Of a stretch of 64,000 nt of DNA, positions 1-12,299 are shown piece by piece. The notes beneath the pieces are model-generated. The model worked only from the letters and a program-made list of their open reading frames with translations. It was not told the origin of the DNA and ran no database searches. Where the stretch lies: positions 1 through 64,000 of the forward strand of contig JACSYO010001822.1 in the NCBI GenBank assembly GCA_016806645.1, in the 5' to 3' direction. This stretch comes from Ophiodon elongatus. Lineage: Eukaryota > Chordata > Actinopteri > Perciformes > Hexagrammidae. A program made the position numbers and the translations under genes. Numbering within the stretch: the stretch's first letter is position 1; each line of letters starts with the position of its first letter.

Positions 1-1687
1 AGTAGAGCCGAGGGCACTGGGGGCTGGAGTCAACACACACTTTCATGCTGCCTTCACTGACTGCTTGTAAATTATAGGACGGGCCGACATTACAACAGAA
101 ACAACCTCCGTTTATTACTAAAGAAACCTTTCAGTGTACGGGGAAAGAGCAACAGTCATAGAAACTGACTAGAGACAATACAATGCGTTTCACATGTAAT
201 AAAAATAACAACGTTTTATTAACTAAAACACTGACGTGATGCACTCCTATCGCTTCCTTCAAGCATGAAACAAAGGTGCTGTGGGTGTACATTACTGTAA
301 CACTGCAAATATAGGAGGAAAAGGGACGTTATTATCCAATTATATTTTTTAACTAAATATGACGATGAATAAATAATCAAAGATAACACTTTCAAAAAAG
401 ATAGCACCTTTCAACTTATAGTACACAGCAATTCTGGGCTACACTAAGGTATGGTATTTTCCAATTATTAGGGGATTTCACATGTTTTACCACAAATTAT
501 TCTTATTGAGGATTCATAAATACATAAAAGGATTCATATTGTTCATATTGTGGATTGATGAATATATTCCCATAAAACAATGTCCCTAACAGGCACAATA
601 GTTTACTGAAGTCAATAATAGCCATTAAAGAAGCTTCCTATAAACTATATATATATATACTTATACAATTTGTTATGGGTTACAACTTGTGTAAAATTGC
701 AGTTACCTTAGTTACTAAGTGTTTGTCCTCATAAATAAATAATATGTGTGCTTTACTAAACATCTATAATATCCAATAGAGAAGGTTCTGCTGAAAACTT
801 TGTGATGAGGTTGTAAGAGCAACCAGCTATCCATTGGGCTTTTTATTTTACAATTTAGCCCTCTCCTGAAAAGGAGGAAAATAAAGACATTTCAGTTATT
901 TGTGAACATATTTATTCATGTCATGGAATTATTTTAACCAGCACAAATTAACACTCATATCTAAAAGGAGAAAAAAAAAGAACTCCCAACATAAACAGAA
1001 GAACAGGCAAACTTCAAATGCAAGTGCTTCTTGCTATGGGACAACGGTTTTAATTGAGCACATTTATTTATCGAAAGCACGTGTAACAGCTTTTTTAAAA
1101 ATCTAAGTTCAACTCCTACTGTATTTCAGTAGTTCTGACAGTCACAGTAGTATGTTTCAGTGTTACCGGCAGCACATGAACTCATCAGCAGACCAGCTTG
1201 AACCAGAGGAAGGAACAAATCCAGGGCAGCTGCTGACTCAGAGGCTCACACGTCACAGATTCAAACTGCAGGCCGCGTCTCAGAAGTCTCTTCCTATTGG
1301 TAGAAAGAACAGCAAGAGAATTCACCCAGGGGTTTGAATTGGAAATACACAGCAAATACTTGCTGAAGAAGAACGTTTAGAGCCCCATTGATCACATGCT
1401 ACAATGGACATCACTGGATTACATATCAATGTGCAGTCCTTGACAGCCTTCTATAAATATATGAAACCACAGTTGAATTGCTTTCATTTAGTATTAGGTT
1501 AAATTGATTCTGTTCCCTGAATTATGGCTGCTAACAAGCCAATAACTGGATCCCACTCACAGATGTTTGGCTGCAAAGCTAATATCAACAACCAGTCCCA
1601 GTCCAGTTCAGTTGCAGTGTGTGGTTTGTAACCAGCCTTTACTTACCTGTTTACTTGTTGGAGTGGAGAATGTGGATTTACCCAAGT
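1..1687. other. intergenic, AT-rich, no recognised feature
   Basis: Downstream of gabrr2. Short AT runs occur near 648-660. The open frames here are short, lack family motifs and have unremarkable codon content, so none is called. I see no clear repeat, RNA gene or exon. Confidence 0.5.
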
Positions 1688-2110
1688 TCAGTGGTGGTGG
1701 AAGTATTCAGGTCCTTTACTATAGTAAAATTACTAATTCCACACTGTAAAAATACTCTGTTACAAGTCAAATTCCTGCATTTACTTAAGTAGAAGTATGT
1801 AAGTAAAATCAGGAAAGTGTAGTTGAAGTAGAAAACTGTCCCCTGTGACTGTAATAAATATTGCATCATAAGCTTATTATTACTCATGCATTCATGCAAA
1901 AGCAGGACTTTTCTGTTGTAGCTGGTTGAGCCAGAGCTCAATGATCATTGTCATTATGGATTCATCTGCTGATTATTTTCTCCATTAATCAGTTCCACTA
2001 ATCCAATCTCATCGTATGTTTGTGTGCAAACCTGAATCTGTAAAGTAACTTGTACTAAAGCTGCCAGAGAAATGTAGGGAAATACAAATATTTACCCTTT
2101 GAGCTGTTGT
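1688..2110 (+). repeat. dispersed MITE-like teleost repeat
   Basis: It begins with a GTGGTGGAAGTATTCAGGTC-type motif followed by CTTTACTATAGTAAAA, then CACACTGTAAAAATACTC and TGTTACAAGT. This succession recurs very widely in percomorph genomes as a non-autonomous repeat. The later part (CTGTAAAGTAACTTG, AAAGCTGCCAGAGAAATGTAG) fits the 3' half of the same family. It is diverged and non-coding. A poorer copy lies near 16,665-16,775. The class (hAT-like MITE or SINE) is not certain. Confidence 0.55.
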
Positions 2111-4576
2111 GGAAAACATCACCATTGCCCACCTTTGGTCTTTAGATTTCTAGTTCAAATAAAAAGTTATATATATGATCTATATATAAAAAGATATATG
2201 GATCATCTGAACAAATTGTACTTCAAAATGTTGGCAAACAACAGCTAGTAATAGTTGACCCTTCAAGCCAACTGAATGAATTTATAAGAAGAAGACCGAA
2301 CTGTGCTGTTAACCATCATGCGGTGGGACATCTTTGTGTCTCCCAACATGTGACGGCCCTCCCTCTCTTTCCACACAACCGTCTCCTTCCTGTTTTCTAT
2401 CCATGGAAATCCCAAACCGTCCTAACAGACAACTCTGGCATGCAGCCAAACTACAGTTTATGTCAGGTCAAGTTGGAACTGAATTGAGACGTCAGCTGCT
2501 TTATGTCAGTGTTAGCCTGGCTTTAGTTAGTTTTGAGTGTTGGTTTCCAAGAATTACTTGGGTTTTAAATAAACTATTCAATTGTTTTACAAATGTTTGT
2601 TGTTTACTTTTGTGTTTCTAGATTTTGTCTTTCTCTTCAAACAGTTAATTCTTTTGTGCTTTCTTTCACTAGAATAGTAATTCATCCTCAATGACTTTCA
2701 CATTGGAAAGACTTTGCAATGTTTGTTTTTTTCAACCCTTCACATAATGCAAATGTCCCAACACTTTTGTTTCTTGATGCTTTTTATTCAATAATGCCAC
2801 TTTTCATGACAATGGTGTAGTCAGGACCTCTCTCCTCTCCTCTCAGCCAATCAAATGCACCCTGCCTCTTAAAGGTGCAATATACAGGATTCAGGGCATT
2901 AATATAGCAGCCAACAACTATTATTTATGTAAAGATATAGACGAGTGATGTCTACCTGAGCTGAGAGAGAGTCACTCTCCCTCCGGTTGCCCCTCAGGTA
3001 AACACTGTTAGCTCTGTTAGCTTCCTTGCACCTTTACGATAGCAAGCTCAACAACTGCGACCGGAATTAGCCAGTTAGCACCTGTTAGCTAGAGCAACAA
3101 CAATGTTTAAATAATTCTATACTGCATAGCTGCTGCTGTAAATAAACTTTATTGCAGTTTATAATTATTTAGCTTAACAAGGCTGCACATGCTACCTCCC
3201 TGTTAGCTAGGCCAGCTTGTGAGCTTGGTTTATGGCTCAGCATCACAGGGAGGACCTACAGTAGCTCCAGAGCAACCAAGGAAAAAGTCTGTTTGCTCTT
3301 GACAGCAGTTGCTGATGGTCTGTGGGGTTGTATGTGAATGTCCTGCCCACTGACTCCTGGACGATGACCTTTGACCTCTTCTCAGTCGAAGCTGTGACTG
3401 ATTTGATCTATAATTACCAAATAATCATTCAAGATCAAAACCAATAATTAATGTATCTTGTCATTTTTTTAAATAGTATTATTTGTGTATCCAAAGCCTG
3501 ATATATCTTCTTTCTTTGTGCCAAAGAGCTTGTCGTCCAAAAACGCATCAGTGAGCCACACTAGTAGCATGTTCCCTCATTACCATGAACACACACACTG
3601 GAGTTTATTTGAACTCAATCCCACTTTTACACAGTCCTGCTGCCCAAAATACCAAGCATCAACTGTGGGCCGCTGATAATAGTCCTCAAAAATGAACGGT
3701 TGATGAAAACTAGTGATCCGCTGTTCGGGAAATTACTAAATCTTTAAAAAAAAAAAAGAATATTCCAAATAATAATAATAATCTTCAGTATTGACAAATG
3801 GGCTTGGAGCTAGGAGCCACAGACCAGGGTGGAAGTCAAAAACTAATAACAGACGGACTAACACATTGTTGATTTAAGTTTTTCATGGAATTTCATTCTG
3901 TGAAAGATCATTGTTCGTGTTCATCAGAGAATATGTTTTTCCCAATTACACTTCTTGAGCTTTCCTCTACTTACTCCATCAGAAAATGGCTGAATGTGTT
4001 TTGAAACTGAAATAGCACACACACGTCACAGATTCTGCTTTCACTTCAATCAGTAACACACTCTAAAAAAATAAATAAAATCGAAACTGAATGTCTAAGG
4101 CTCCTGTTAATCAGGTCGGGAAGCATGTCAGTATATTCAATTTGGGAATGAATCACAGCTTGTGTGATGACTGTTGCTACCGATTTATAAATCAGAGAGT
4201 GAGTAGCTTCTCCTTTTTGCATTCAGCTTGTGTATCCAGGTGATACATATTCATGGACACCTGTTTCTGTCTTTCTGCAGTTCCACATTAAGGGCCCTGA
4301 GATGCTGTCAGAAGCTTTCATAACGTTAAGTAACATCACACTTGATCAGCTTCCATCCCAGGGCTGTATGGTTGTGCCTCGCTGGCTCTTAAAGTGGGGA
4401 CTTTTTCATGCCTTGGACAAATTTGCATCTCTTTTTCTCCTGCCAAAAGAAAACCATGCGTGTCCTTTCACTCTCTGGGGATGTACTCGGAGTGTGCAGA
4501 GTTTAAAGCAGAAGTGGGTGGGTCTTCAACAGAAAACAGATCGTATTAATGTAAATAAAAAAGCGAAATGATAATG

Positions 4577-4577
<1 letters not shown>
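2111..4577. other. intergenic stretch with one possible old repeat start
   Basis: At 2,869 the motif TTAAAGGTGCAATATACAGG resembles the left end of the TTAA-flanked element at 8,615, but I could not find its partner end. There is an A-run near 3,744-3,758 and an (AAT)n scrap near 3,768. The open frames at 2,334-2,621 and 4,230-4,571 show no recognisable domain. Confidence 0.4.

Positions 4578-4578
<1 letters not shown>

Positions 4579-4645
<67 letters not shown>
4579..4645. repeat. (GA)n microsatellite
   Basis: An uninterrupted run of about 33 GA dinucleotides. Such pure, long dinucleotide tracts are normally polymorphic in length. Confidence 0.97.
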
Positions 4646-4648
<3 letters not shown>

Positions 4649-4809
4649 AGAAAGAGAATGTAAAGCTTAGCGACATTTCCTGTCACAGCACTGCATCTCA
4701 GTTCACTGTCAAGAGCGATCACAAAGGCTGTGAGTGAATGCTCGACGATGTTTTAAACAGTGTTGCTGACTGTCGTTATGAATATGCTCTGGTTTCTTTT
4801 GTCTATGAT

Positions 4810-5222
4810 TTAGTAAATAGACTTATGACAGAGAAAGTGGCATGCTGTAGAGGGAGAGTTATGGTGACTGTAGTGACCCCGTTGCCTATCAAAAGAAGGC
4901 CACCACGGTTGCTGATTGCTTTATTTAGATGCGTGCAAAAAATGGCGAAATTTCCAGTTTCCCAAATAAAGGCAATTTATTACTAGCATTTCCAAAACAA
5001 ACAGAGCACAGCCACTTTCTCATAAGTCTATTTCCTAAATAAAAGACAAAATAAATCATAACATTCATCTTCATTCATGATCGCACGTGTCTACACAAAG
5101 CAATCAGCAACCGTGGTGGCTTGTTAGGCCCTCTGAGGCAAATTTGTAATTTGTGATTTTGGGCTATACAAAATAAATTGAATTGAATTGAATTGAATTA
5201 TTGATAGGCAATGGGGTCACTA
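4810..5222. repeat. imperfect inverted repeat, one arm interrupted by a LINE tail
   Basis: The arm at 4,872-4,936 (AGTGACCCCGTTGCCTATC, then CCACCACGGTTGCTGATTGC) reappears reverse-complemented at 5,083-5,221. A second block at 4,810-4,841 (ATAGACTTATGA, GAAAGTGGC) reappears reverse-complemented at 5,021-5,040, in permuted order relative to the first. The right arm is split by about 73 bp that look like a LINE 3' end. Confidence 0.65.
5125..5197 (+). mobile_element. short 5'-truncated LINE 3' end with (AATTG)n tail
   Basis: The text AATTTGTGATTTTGGGCTA, TACAAAATAAATTG and four ATTGA units is the usual 3' terminus of an abundant fish LINE (Rex1/L2-like). Only about 70 bp of the element are present. 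The other arm of the surrounding inverted repeat preserves the unoccupied sequence. Confidence 0.6.
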
Positions 5223-5727
5223 TAATAAGTCAAAAATGGTTTGCTTCTGCCCAGTCAGCAACACCTGTATCAAGTAACCCTCCTGATTATATTAACCTCT
5301 TGTCTAATTGACAGCGGCACTACGGCTCCAAGGAGGTTTAACAAAGCAAAACAATAACAAAATGGCTCTTACAGTGACAAAATACAGTATAAATACGAAA
5401 GCATTTGTTAATAATAATACCGGGAATTCAAGTTTACATTCAAGGCTGGGATAAGTTTTGTGTATTCTGTGTATTCTTTAAACATTAGCGAGTAGCGCCA
5501 GCAGTTCATAGAGACTAATTAGAAGGGTAATGGCTAATGATAATTTAGAATCAGTAAAGCCTGGTAAAATGTTAATATCTGCAATTGACCCTTCAGTCCT
5601 GCCCTCTGCTGCTACTCTGTTCAGCTTTCAGAGCTGCCATGGAGCCCACACTGTCACTAACTGCGCTCACTGAAGAAATATCATATTTTATAAAAAAACG
5701 CGTGGTTTCAGGGAGAAACAGACAGCG

Positions 5728-6885
5728 AAACATAGGGCTGAGGTAACCCAGGGTTGAGTGAACATATAGGCTGAGGAAATAAAGGACTGAGGGAACTCAG
5801 GGTTGAAGGAATATAGGGCTGAGTTAACATAGGGCTGATGGAACATAGGGCTGGAGTAACATTGATTTGAGGGAGCATAGGGTAGAGGGAACCCAGGGTT
5901 GAGGGAACATAAGGCTGAGTTAATGTAGGGCTGTGATAACATAAGGTTGAAGAAACATCGGGCTGCTGGAACATAGAGTTGAGGGAACATATAGGTTGAG
6001 GAAATAAAGGGCTATGGGAACATAGGGCTGAGAGAACCCAGGGTTGCGGGAACATAGCGCTGAGTTAACATAGGGGTGAGTTAACATAGGGCTGAGTTAA
6101 CATAGGGCTGAGGGAACATAGGGCTGAGTTAACATAGGGCTGAGTTAACGCAGGGCCGAAGGAACATAGGGCTGAGGGAACATAGGGCTGAGTTAACATA
6201 GGGCTGAGTTAACATAGGGCTGAGTTAACATAGGGCTGAGGGAACATAGGGCTGAGTTAACATAGGGCTGAGTTAACATAGGGCTGAGTTAACATAGGGC
6301 TGAGTTAACATAGGGCTAAGGGAACATAGGGCTGAGTTAACATAGGCCTGAGTTAACATAGGGCTGAGGGAACATAGGGCTGAGGGAACATAGGGCTGAG
6401 GGAACATAGGGCTGAGTTAACGCAGGGCCGAAGAAACATAGGGCTGAGGTAACATAGGGCTGAGTTAACGTAGGGCCGAAGGAACATAGGGCTGAGGTAA
6501 CATAGGGCTGAGTTAACGTACGGCTGAGGTAACAGAGCTGAGGGAACATAGGGCTGGGGTAACATTGGGTTGAGGGAACATAGCGTTGAGGGAACATATG
6601 GCTGAGTTAACATAAGACTGAGTGAACAGAGGTGAGGGAATATAGGGCTGAGGGAACATAGGGCTGAGTTAACATAGCGTTGAGGGAACATAGGGCTGAG
6701 TTAACATAGCGTTGAGGGAACATAGGGCTGAGTTAACATAGCGTCGAGGGAACATAGGGCTGAGTTAATGTCGGGCTGGGATAACATAAGGTTGAAGAAA
6801 CATAGGGCTGCTGGAACCTGGAGCTGAGGGACCATTGGGCTGGGGTAACATAGGGTTGAAGGAACAAAGGGCTGAGGAAACATAG
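5728..6885. repeat. 16-bp minisatellite, about 72 copies
   Basis: The unit is close to AACATAGGGCTGAGTT, with common variants ending GAGGG, GAGGT or GGGGT. Units are most regular at 6,060-6,470 and more diverged at both edges. Because 16 is not a multiple of 3, every minus-strand frame reads the same 16-residue peptide cycle (SALCSL, SPMFPQPYV), which explains the long overlapping open frames here. They are not genes. A 60-bp irregular block at 5,920-5,980 recurs 845 bp later, showing larger-scale duplication inside the array. Confidence 0.95.
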
Positions 6886-6899
6886 ATGCGCTCCCGTAA

Positions 6900-8614
6900 A
6901 AGCAGCTAATAGGAGAATTGTGTGGGGAATACAGAATTTTACTTGGACAGATGTGAATATGTGTTATATCAGTTTTTTCTCATTTTTAGATAGATGTTAT
7001 CGAGTTCAGGTGCAGTGCATTGGTCAATTTAGGTATTATGAGAAGTCCAGAGTGGAACTATATGTTAGGGTTATTACAGCTGATTGATTGAACACCAGAC
7101 AATGATATGAACACTGTAGTCGTGAATATGTTTCACAAAGGTGACCCCTATAATTGAATGTGTTGCACCAGTCTGGGCCTGAGTGTTTCATTAGGGTTAG
7201 GTTAGCCTGTAACATAATCACATATTGTTGTTGGTGTACAGTATGCTTATATGTGTCAGCTTGGATTTGAAAGTTTGATTCAGTGTCATTTTCTAGCCCC
7301 TCCTCAATGCTTTAAGCAAGGGCATTAGATCAGTTGAACCCTAATTGTCCCCAATCACCACAGACCAACTCTGTAGAAATGGTTACTGTTTTGGACATGA
7401 GATACAAGATTTTCAGACCGCTGTCAGCAGCTTGGCAGTGTGATGAGCAAATCTGAAAAAGGCGGAATTGGAAATGTATTCTCCACATCAGCCTTGGTGT
7501 GTGGCGAGATTGGAATCTTTGAAACAGCCAAGCAATTTCATGATATATCCATTTAGCATTCCAATGTTGGGTTTGAAACTTGAAACGTAGCCCTGTAAAA
7601 CTACTGGCAGAAAGTACATTAAATCAAATGGAAATGTTTCTAAATCAAAAGCATACTTAGTTCATCATAATTACATTTAATATACCCTGATAAATACATT
7701 GTAACATTCATTAATGTCAGTAGCAACTCATGAATGCTTACAGTGATAGGCCTACAGAACACTTCAATCACAGGCTTCATGTTTAATAAGATAGGAACAG
7801 CTTCCAAAAAAGGTATAAATTTTATAAATTTACATACTGTGACAGTATGTATGAATACAACTTTACTGTGGACATCAAATATTATCAATCAAATGTTAGC
7901 AAATTTTCAGTTGAGTAATGTTCACATACCCAATTGTCAATAAATGTATCATCAGATGCTGTCATTTGATAGAACAATTCATGGCTGTATTTGAATAAAT
8001 TAGATACGTTGCAGTTTGGTTGATCTATAAATGGCTACACTTATATATAAAATAATTTGAATAAATACTTTACATTGTTACAATACATTAGCACAACCAG
8101 TATATTTCAAATGTCACTCTAATATAATATGAATCAATTGTTATTTTTTTTCAAAATGTTTTCGGGGTCTAAATGAACTGTGTATTTCCTCGGCTTCAAA
8201 TGTTTGTTTTTTTTACTTCACACATGTATGACTCCAAAAAATGTATGGTACTTTACAATTTATAGAGATAATTTCACAATTTGTACCACCTCATGAAAAT
8301 GTTAAAATTTGCATGTTAGTTACTTTCCTGGCTTTAATTGAGGGTTTTTGATGTTTCACTTTGATAAAACTGCAGTGGTCCTGAGGTGCAAAAGAAAATG
8401 TCAGAAAACAATGTGGTCCTCGGTTTGAATCCACAGGCCGGTTTATGTCTAACCCTCAGCAGGGTAAGTGGTTATTAAAAAAATTATGGATGGAAATAAA
8501 TGTGTCTTTTTGACACCACAACGTTACAGAATTCACAACATTTACAAAAACATGACATTTCAGAAAACATGACATTTAAGAAACCAGAAGAGGTAGCTGC
8601 TATCTTTTACATCC
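6900..8614. other. intergenic AT-rich stretch, nothing recognised
   Basis: No exon, RNA gene or identifiable repeat was found. A mirrored pair of open frames near 7,640-7,943 is a chance low-stop region without motifs. Confidence 0.45.
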
Positions 8615-9328
8615 TTAAAGGCGCAATGTGTAAGATGTGGCCAGAAGTTTTGTTAAAAACATTCAAATAGTAAACTGACATTATCAACAGAATGTGAAGA
8701 GGTTATAATGACGTTATGTCAAAGACGTCTGTGTTGCAGAGAAATCTGCTAAAGTGAGCATGCTAACCAGCTAGCCTCGGCCCGACCTGTCTTGTAATAC
8801 CACTTGTACCTGGAGAGGCGATAGTGGCAGACACGAGAGGACAACTCATTGTTCCCTCCTCCGCCAGGAGCCTACATTTCTGGCACATAGATGGACCTTC
8901 TGTTAGCAGTTAGCTCAAATTCAGCCAGTGGTACAAACCTCAGCCCTGGGGGTCTGATCATGTGGGACGGCCCCGAATCAAACTTTCTGTAGCAGCCGAT
9001 ACACAAGTTGGACCCAAGCCATTAAACAAACGATCAAAACATACCCTGACTGTAGAGCCCCGGTAAGTATCACAGCTACCACACAGAAGGCTAACGTGAA
9101 ATATGACCAACGCCACACCTGAAGATTATAAGATAATAGAGTTATTCTCTGAGTTTCAGAAGTTTTGTTGGATTTTGTGTATTCTTGTCCTGCTGTTATT
9201 TAAAAGTTGACGGTTTTAACTGTAACTGAAGGCTGTAACTGTAGATTGTATGGACCCAGTGGGAGAGGTAAAATCCTGAACCCTATTTCTTTGGAGCATG
9301 TGACCAGATCTTACACAGCGTACCTTAA
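8615..9328. mobile_element. non-autonomous DNA transposon (MITE) with TTAA target sites
   Basis: The left end reads TTAAAGGCGCAATGTGTAAG and the right end, reverse-complemented, reads TTAAGGTACGCTGTGTAAG. The two terminal inverted repeats share GTGTAAGAT-TGG-CA and are bounded by TTAA on both sides. A TTAA target duplication is the mark of piggyBac-type transposition. The 714-bp interior has no open frame. Similar left ends occur at 2,869 and 47,453. Confidence 0.65.
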
Positions 9329-11784
9329 ATGAATTGAACTTCTTTTCATATTGATTTATTCATCTTCTTAAAATACTGTAAGTGCTCTCAAGACCAACTG
9401 CAGTGAATTGCCAAAAGGAATAAATTAATAAGCAGTCAAATATGGCTGTGAATAAAACTCTAAATACACACATGCCATGATGATGGTAGATACACATGGC
9501 CAGGGTGAGCTTGTTTTCCTCCTCAGTACGACCCTGACAGGTGACCACCCTGAACAGTAACAGGCAATCTTACAAAATGTGGCCAAACTAGTCCGTTTCA
9601 TAGCCTGGACTAAGTTTCAGGAGAAGAAGTAGAACCGCATTACAGACTGTAAATTCAGTTAATGGGTGGTGCACAAAAAAAACAATAAATGAGCACACCT
9701 TTTCCTAATTCCAACTTCTTGTATCCATCCCAGAAAGTTTCTGCAAGTGTGTCTAAAAGTGAATTGTCTAAAATGTCCTTTTTGATTCATTGTTTTCTGA
9801 ACTGCATTTTTTTTTTTTTTTCAGTTTTTCAGTTTTTCACCTTTGAGCCACCACGTCTCTGTTCCGCTAGCTTTGACCAGACAATGGGTTTTCTTGTGGT
9901 CAGTTTTCGTCACCAGTCTTTCAAAATAGCTGAAAAATTATGCTGGGATGTTCTGTCCATGTTATTACATAAGTACAAGTATCTGTCTGTGAGCTTGTTA
10001 TTAAAACTTGAGCAGCTCATCCAGAGATGATAATTGGTCAGAACATTGATTAGTTCGTCAGCTGTCACATTTTCCAGACAAAATAGTTGGTCTTTTATCT
10101 TTGTTAGAATGATGGGATGTTCATATTTGACCAACCAGTAGAGTATCAGATACACATGGTGAGAAATACCCTGTAATGAGTAACTATGATGCAAGAAGCC
10201 ATAAATTCAGTATGAATTCACAAATGACAACCATAGTTTTGTGATCTGGGGAATATTCTTTATAGAAGAAGTTCATTAGGCTTCATTCAAGAAACACAAA
10301 GAGATTGGATCTCAAGTGGCTTGTTTCAGTGATTTAGGAGAACTTCCCACATTCACAAATTTTCTTGTATTTTGAATTTTCTCTTCGCTACCAACACAAT
10401 TTTCGAGTGGTCGTGGGAGTCATGTGAAATTACTCTGCTGTTATCCATAAACTAAAATATCAATATGAATATCTCAAACTGCAAAACGAGAGACATGGAA
10501 CCATTTATTCTTCTTTCCATGACAGTACAACTCTCAGGTGACTCATTAACAGCACTCGTTAATTTTCCATGTTCATTGTCTTTAGCAGGTCCCTTAATTC
10601 TGCTATTGATGCTGAAAATCAGGACTTCAATGGGACAGGACCTTTTATGGTATAGTTGGCTCATTAATTTTGTTTATTTGTAATTCTCACAAACCCACGC
10701 TTATTTAAGCACGGGAGGCGTTCATCACGTTGCTGGTCAGTTATCTGAATTTAGGAGCGTTTCCTGAATCTGATGTGTTATACTCGTTTGAGTCCACCGT
10801 ACGAAAAAAAGTAAGAGAAAGTTAAGATGAGAATACTAAAATGTTCTTGCATGAGGTCCAATGTTCTACCTGGTAAGTGCAACATGGACAAGAAAGCTGA
10901 TTCCAATGATATTTAGTGATTGGCTGCATTCAATAGTGAGTGCATTTTATAAAGCCAGCTTTTGTTCATTCTGTTTGCTCACAAGGAATAATATTTACAG
11001 TGAGCTGAGGAGAAAATGTCCCACTGGCCAATAAACCTTTTTCGATATTATAACACATGTATTCCCATATATGTTACATGCTAAGGCAATTAGCAATAAA
11101 TAAGATGGCCTTTAAGTAATCCAGTGTTGTGTTGTGAAAATTACCTAGCTACAAAAGTTTACCAAGAGGCCAGTTTATCAAAAAGTCATTGTAGCCTTTA
11201 GAGAATCATCATAAAATCAGAACAGCATCAGAACGGCACAACAATACGAAATCAGTGAAAAATACATGATCTGAATATTTGTTTTTAGGCCTCTGATATC
11301 AAATTTCACCAAGAGATCAAGTTGTGTTGTGGTGCTGAAGATAGATATCCTAAGTTTACTTCATCCAAAGATATTCTTTTTTTTCTCAGCTTTGCTTCCA
11401 TCCACTTACATTATCAATTTGACCATAAAAACCCAAGTGGAGCAATGAGGAGATTCTGATGTTCCTTAAAATTAATACATGAAGCAAATAGAAATGTCCC
11501 TTTCCCCACATGGTTTTCCATCGTTTGAGGTTTGACCAGGGCTCCTCTACTTATATCATGTTGAGCCATCTTCTTCTGGTCTAATGGCAACAGACTGCAG
11601 ACTTAGCACCCACCAACTGTTTATCTTGATGCATCCAAGTCATTATTTAACAACCCGCTCTCACTCCCAACGCGTCAAATAGCACAGCTTGTTCAGTGCC
11701 CCTGGGAGGCCTTCAAAGAACTCTAATGTAATCCCACCCACTCGGAGCAACTGACGTAGTTTACAGTGCGCAATAAGATTGAGG
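9329..11784. other. intergenic, nothing recognised
   Basis: AT-rich DNA with a T-run at 9,808-9,821. The open frames at 9,689-10,194 and 10,452-10,683 lie on both strands over the same bases and show no family motif. Confidence 0.45.
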
Positions 11785-11890
11785 TGTGTAGGTGGGAGTG
11801 GTGGTGGATGGGTCTTTCACCCAGGAGACCACTGTTTGTGTTCTGTGTGAGACTAAAAGTCATCGTTGACTTATTTTGTCACTTCAGTCA
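11785..11890 (+). repeat. tRNA-like dispersed repeat, copy 1 of 3
   Basis: GTGGTGGATGGGTCTTTCAC, then CCAGGAGACCACTGTTTG and a CTGTGTGAGACTAAAAGTCA-like segment. The same ordered motifs occur on the minus strand at about 48,480-48,600 and 62,940-63,060. The ACTGTTTG...GTCC region resembles a worn box B. This looks like an old tRNA-derived SINE family. Confidence 0.4.
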
Positions 11891-11928
11891 TTAGTCACTG
11901 GAGTTGTCAGTATCGTTGCTCCCTTAAG

Positions 11929-12280
11929 TCACGTGAGTCGCTAGTCACGTGAGTAATTTCTATCGAGTCATTGGTCAAGTGAGTCACTAGTCACGTGAGT
12001 CGCTAGTTACGTGAGTCGTAACTATCCTGTGTCACTAGTCACGTGAGTCATTTCTATGATGAGTCATTAGGCTGAATAGCCTGTGGAGCTGGGTGGCGTG
12101 CTCAACCAGGCCTTTGAATGTAATTAACGGGGGAAAAACTCGAGAATAATAACAACAATGGTATTGCGGGGGTTGCGTTTCTAGTGATGTGCCTCGGAGT
12201 GGTCGGGTCATTAGTTGTGACTATCGTGAGTTGCAAGTCATGAAGCCGTTGCTCTTGTGAGTCACTCGGTAGACACGTGA
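11929..12280. promoter_or_regulatory. array of TCACGTGA (E-box) and TGAGTCA (AP-1-like) motifs
   Basis: TCACGTGA occurs at 11,929, 11,945, 11,991 and 12,039, with variants at 12,007 (TTACGTGA) and 12,273 (ACACGTGA). TGAGTCA occurs at 11,980, 12,044, 12,060 and 12,258. The motifs are parts of a degenerate GTCACTAGTCACGTGAGTC repeat. They lie about 1.5 to 1.8 kb beyond the gabrr2 stop codon. The motif match is direct; any regulatory function is inference. Confidence 0.3.
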
Positions 12281-12299
12281 GTCTTAAGTCAGTCATATA

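Noticed and set aside
5688..6883. Several overlapping minus-strand open frames of 60-115 codons rich in Pro, Ser, Tyr and Cys
   Set aside because: All are readings of the 16-bp minisatellite in different frames. No start context, no unique sequence and no homology beyond the repeat.
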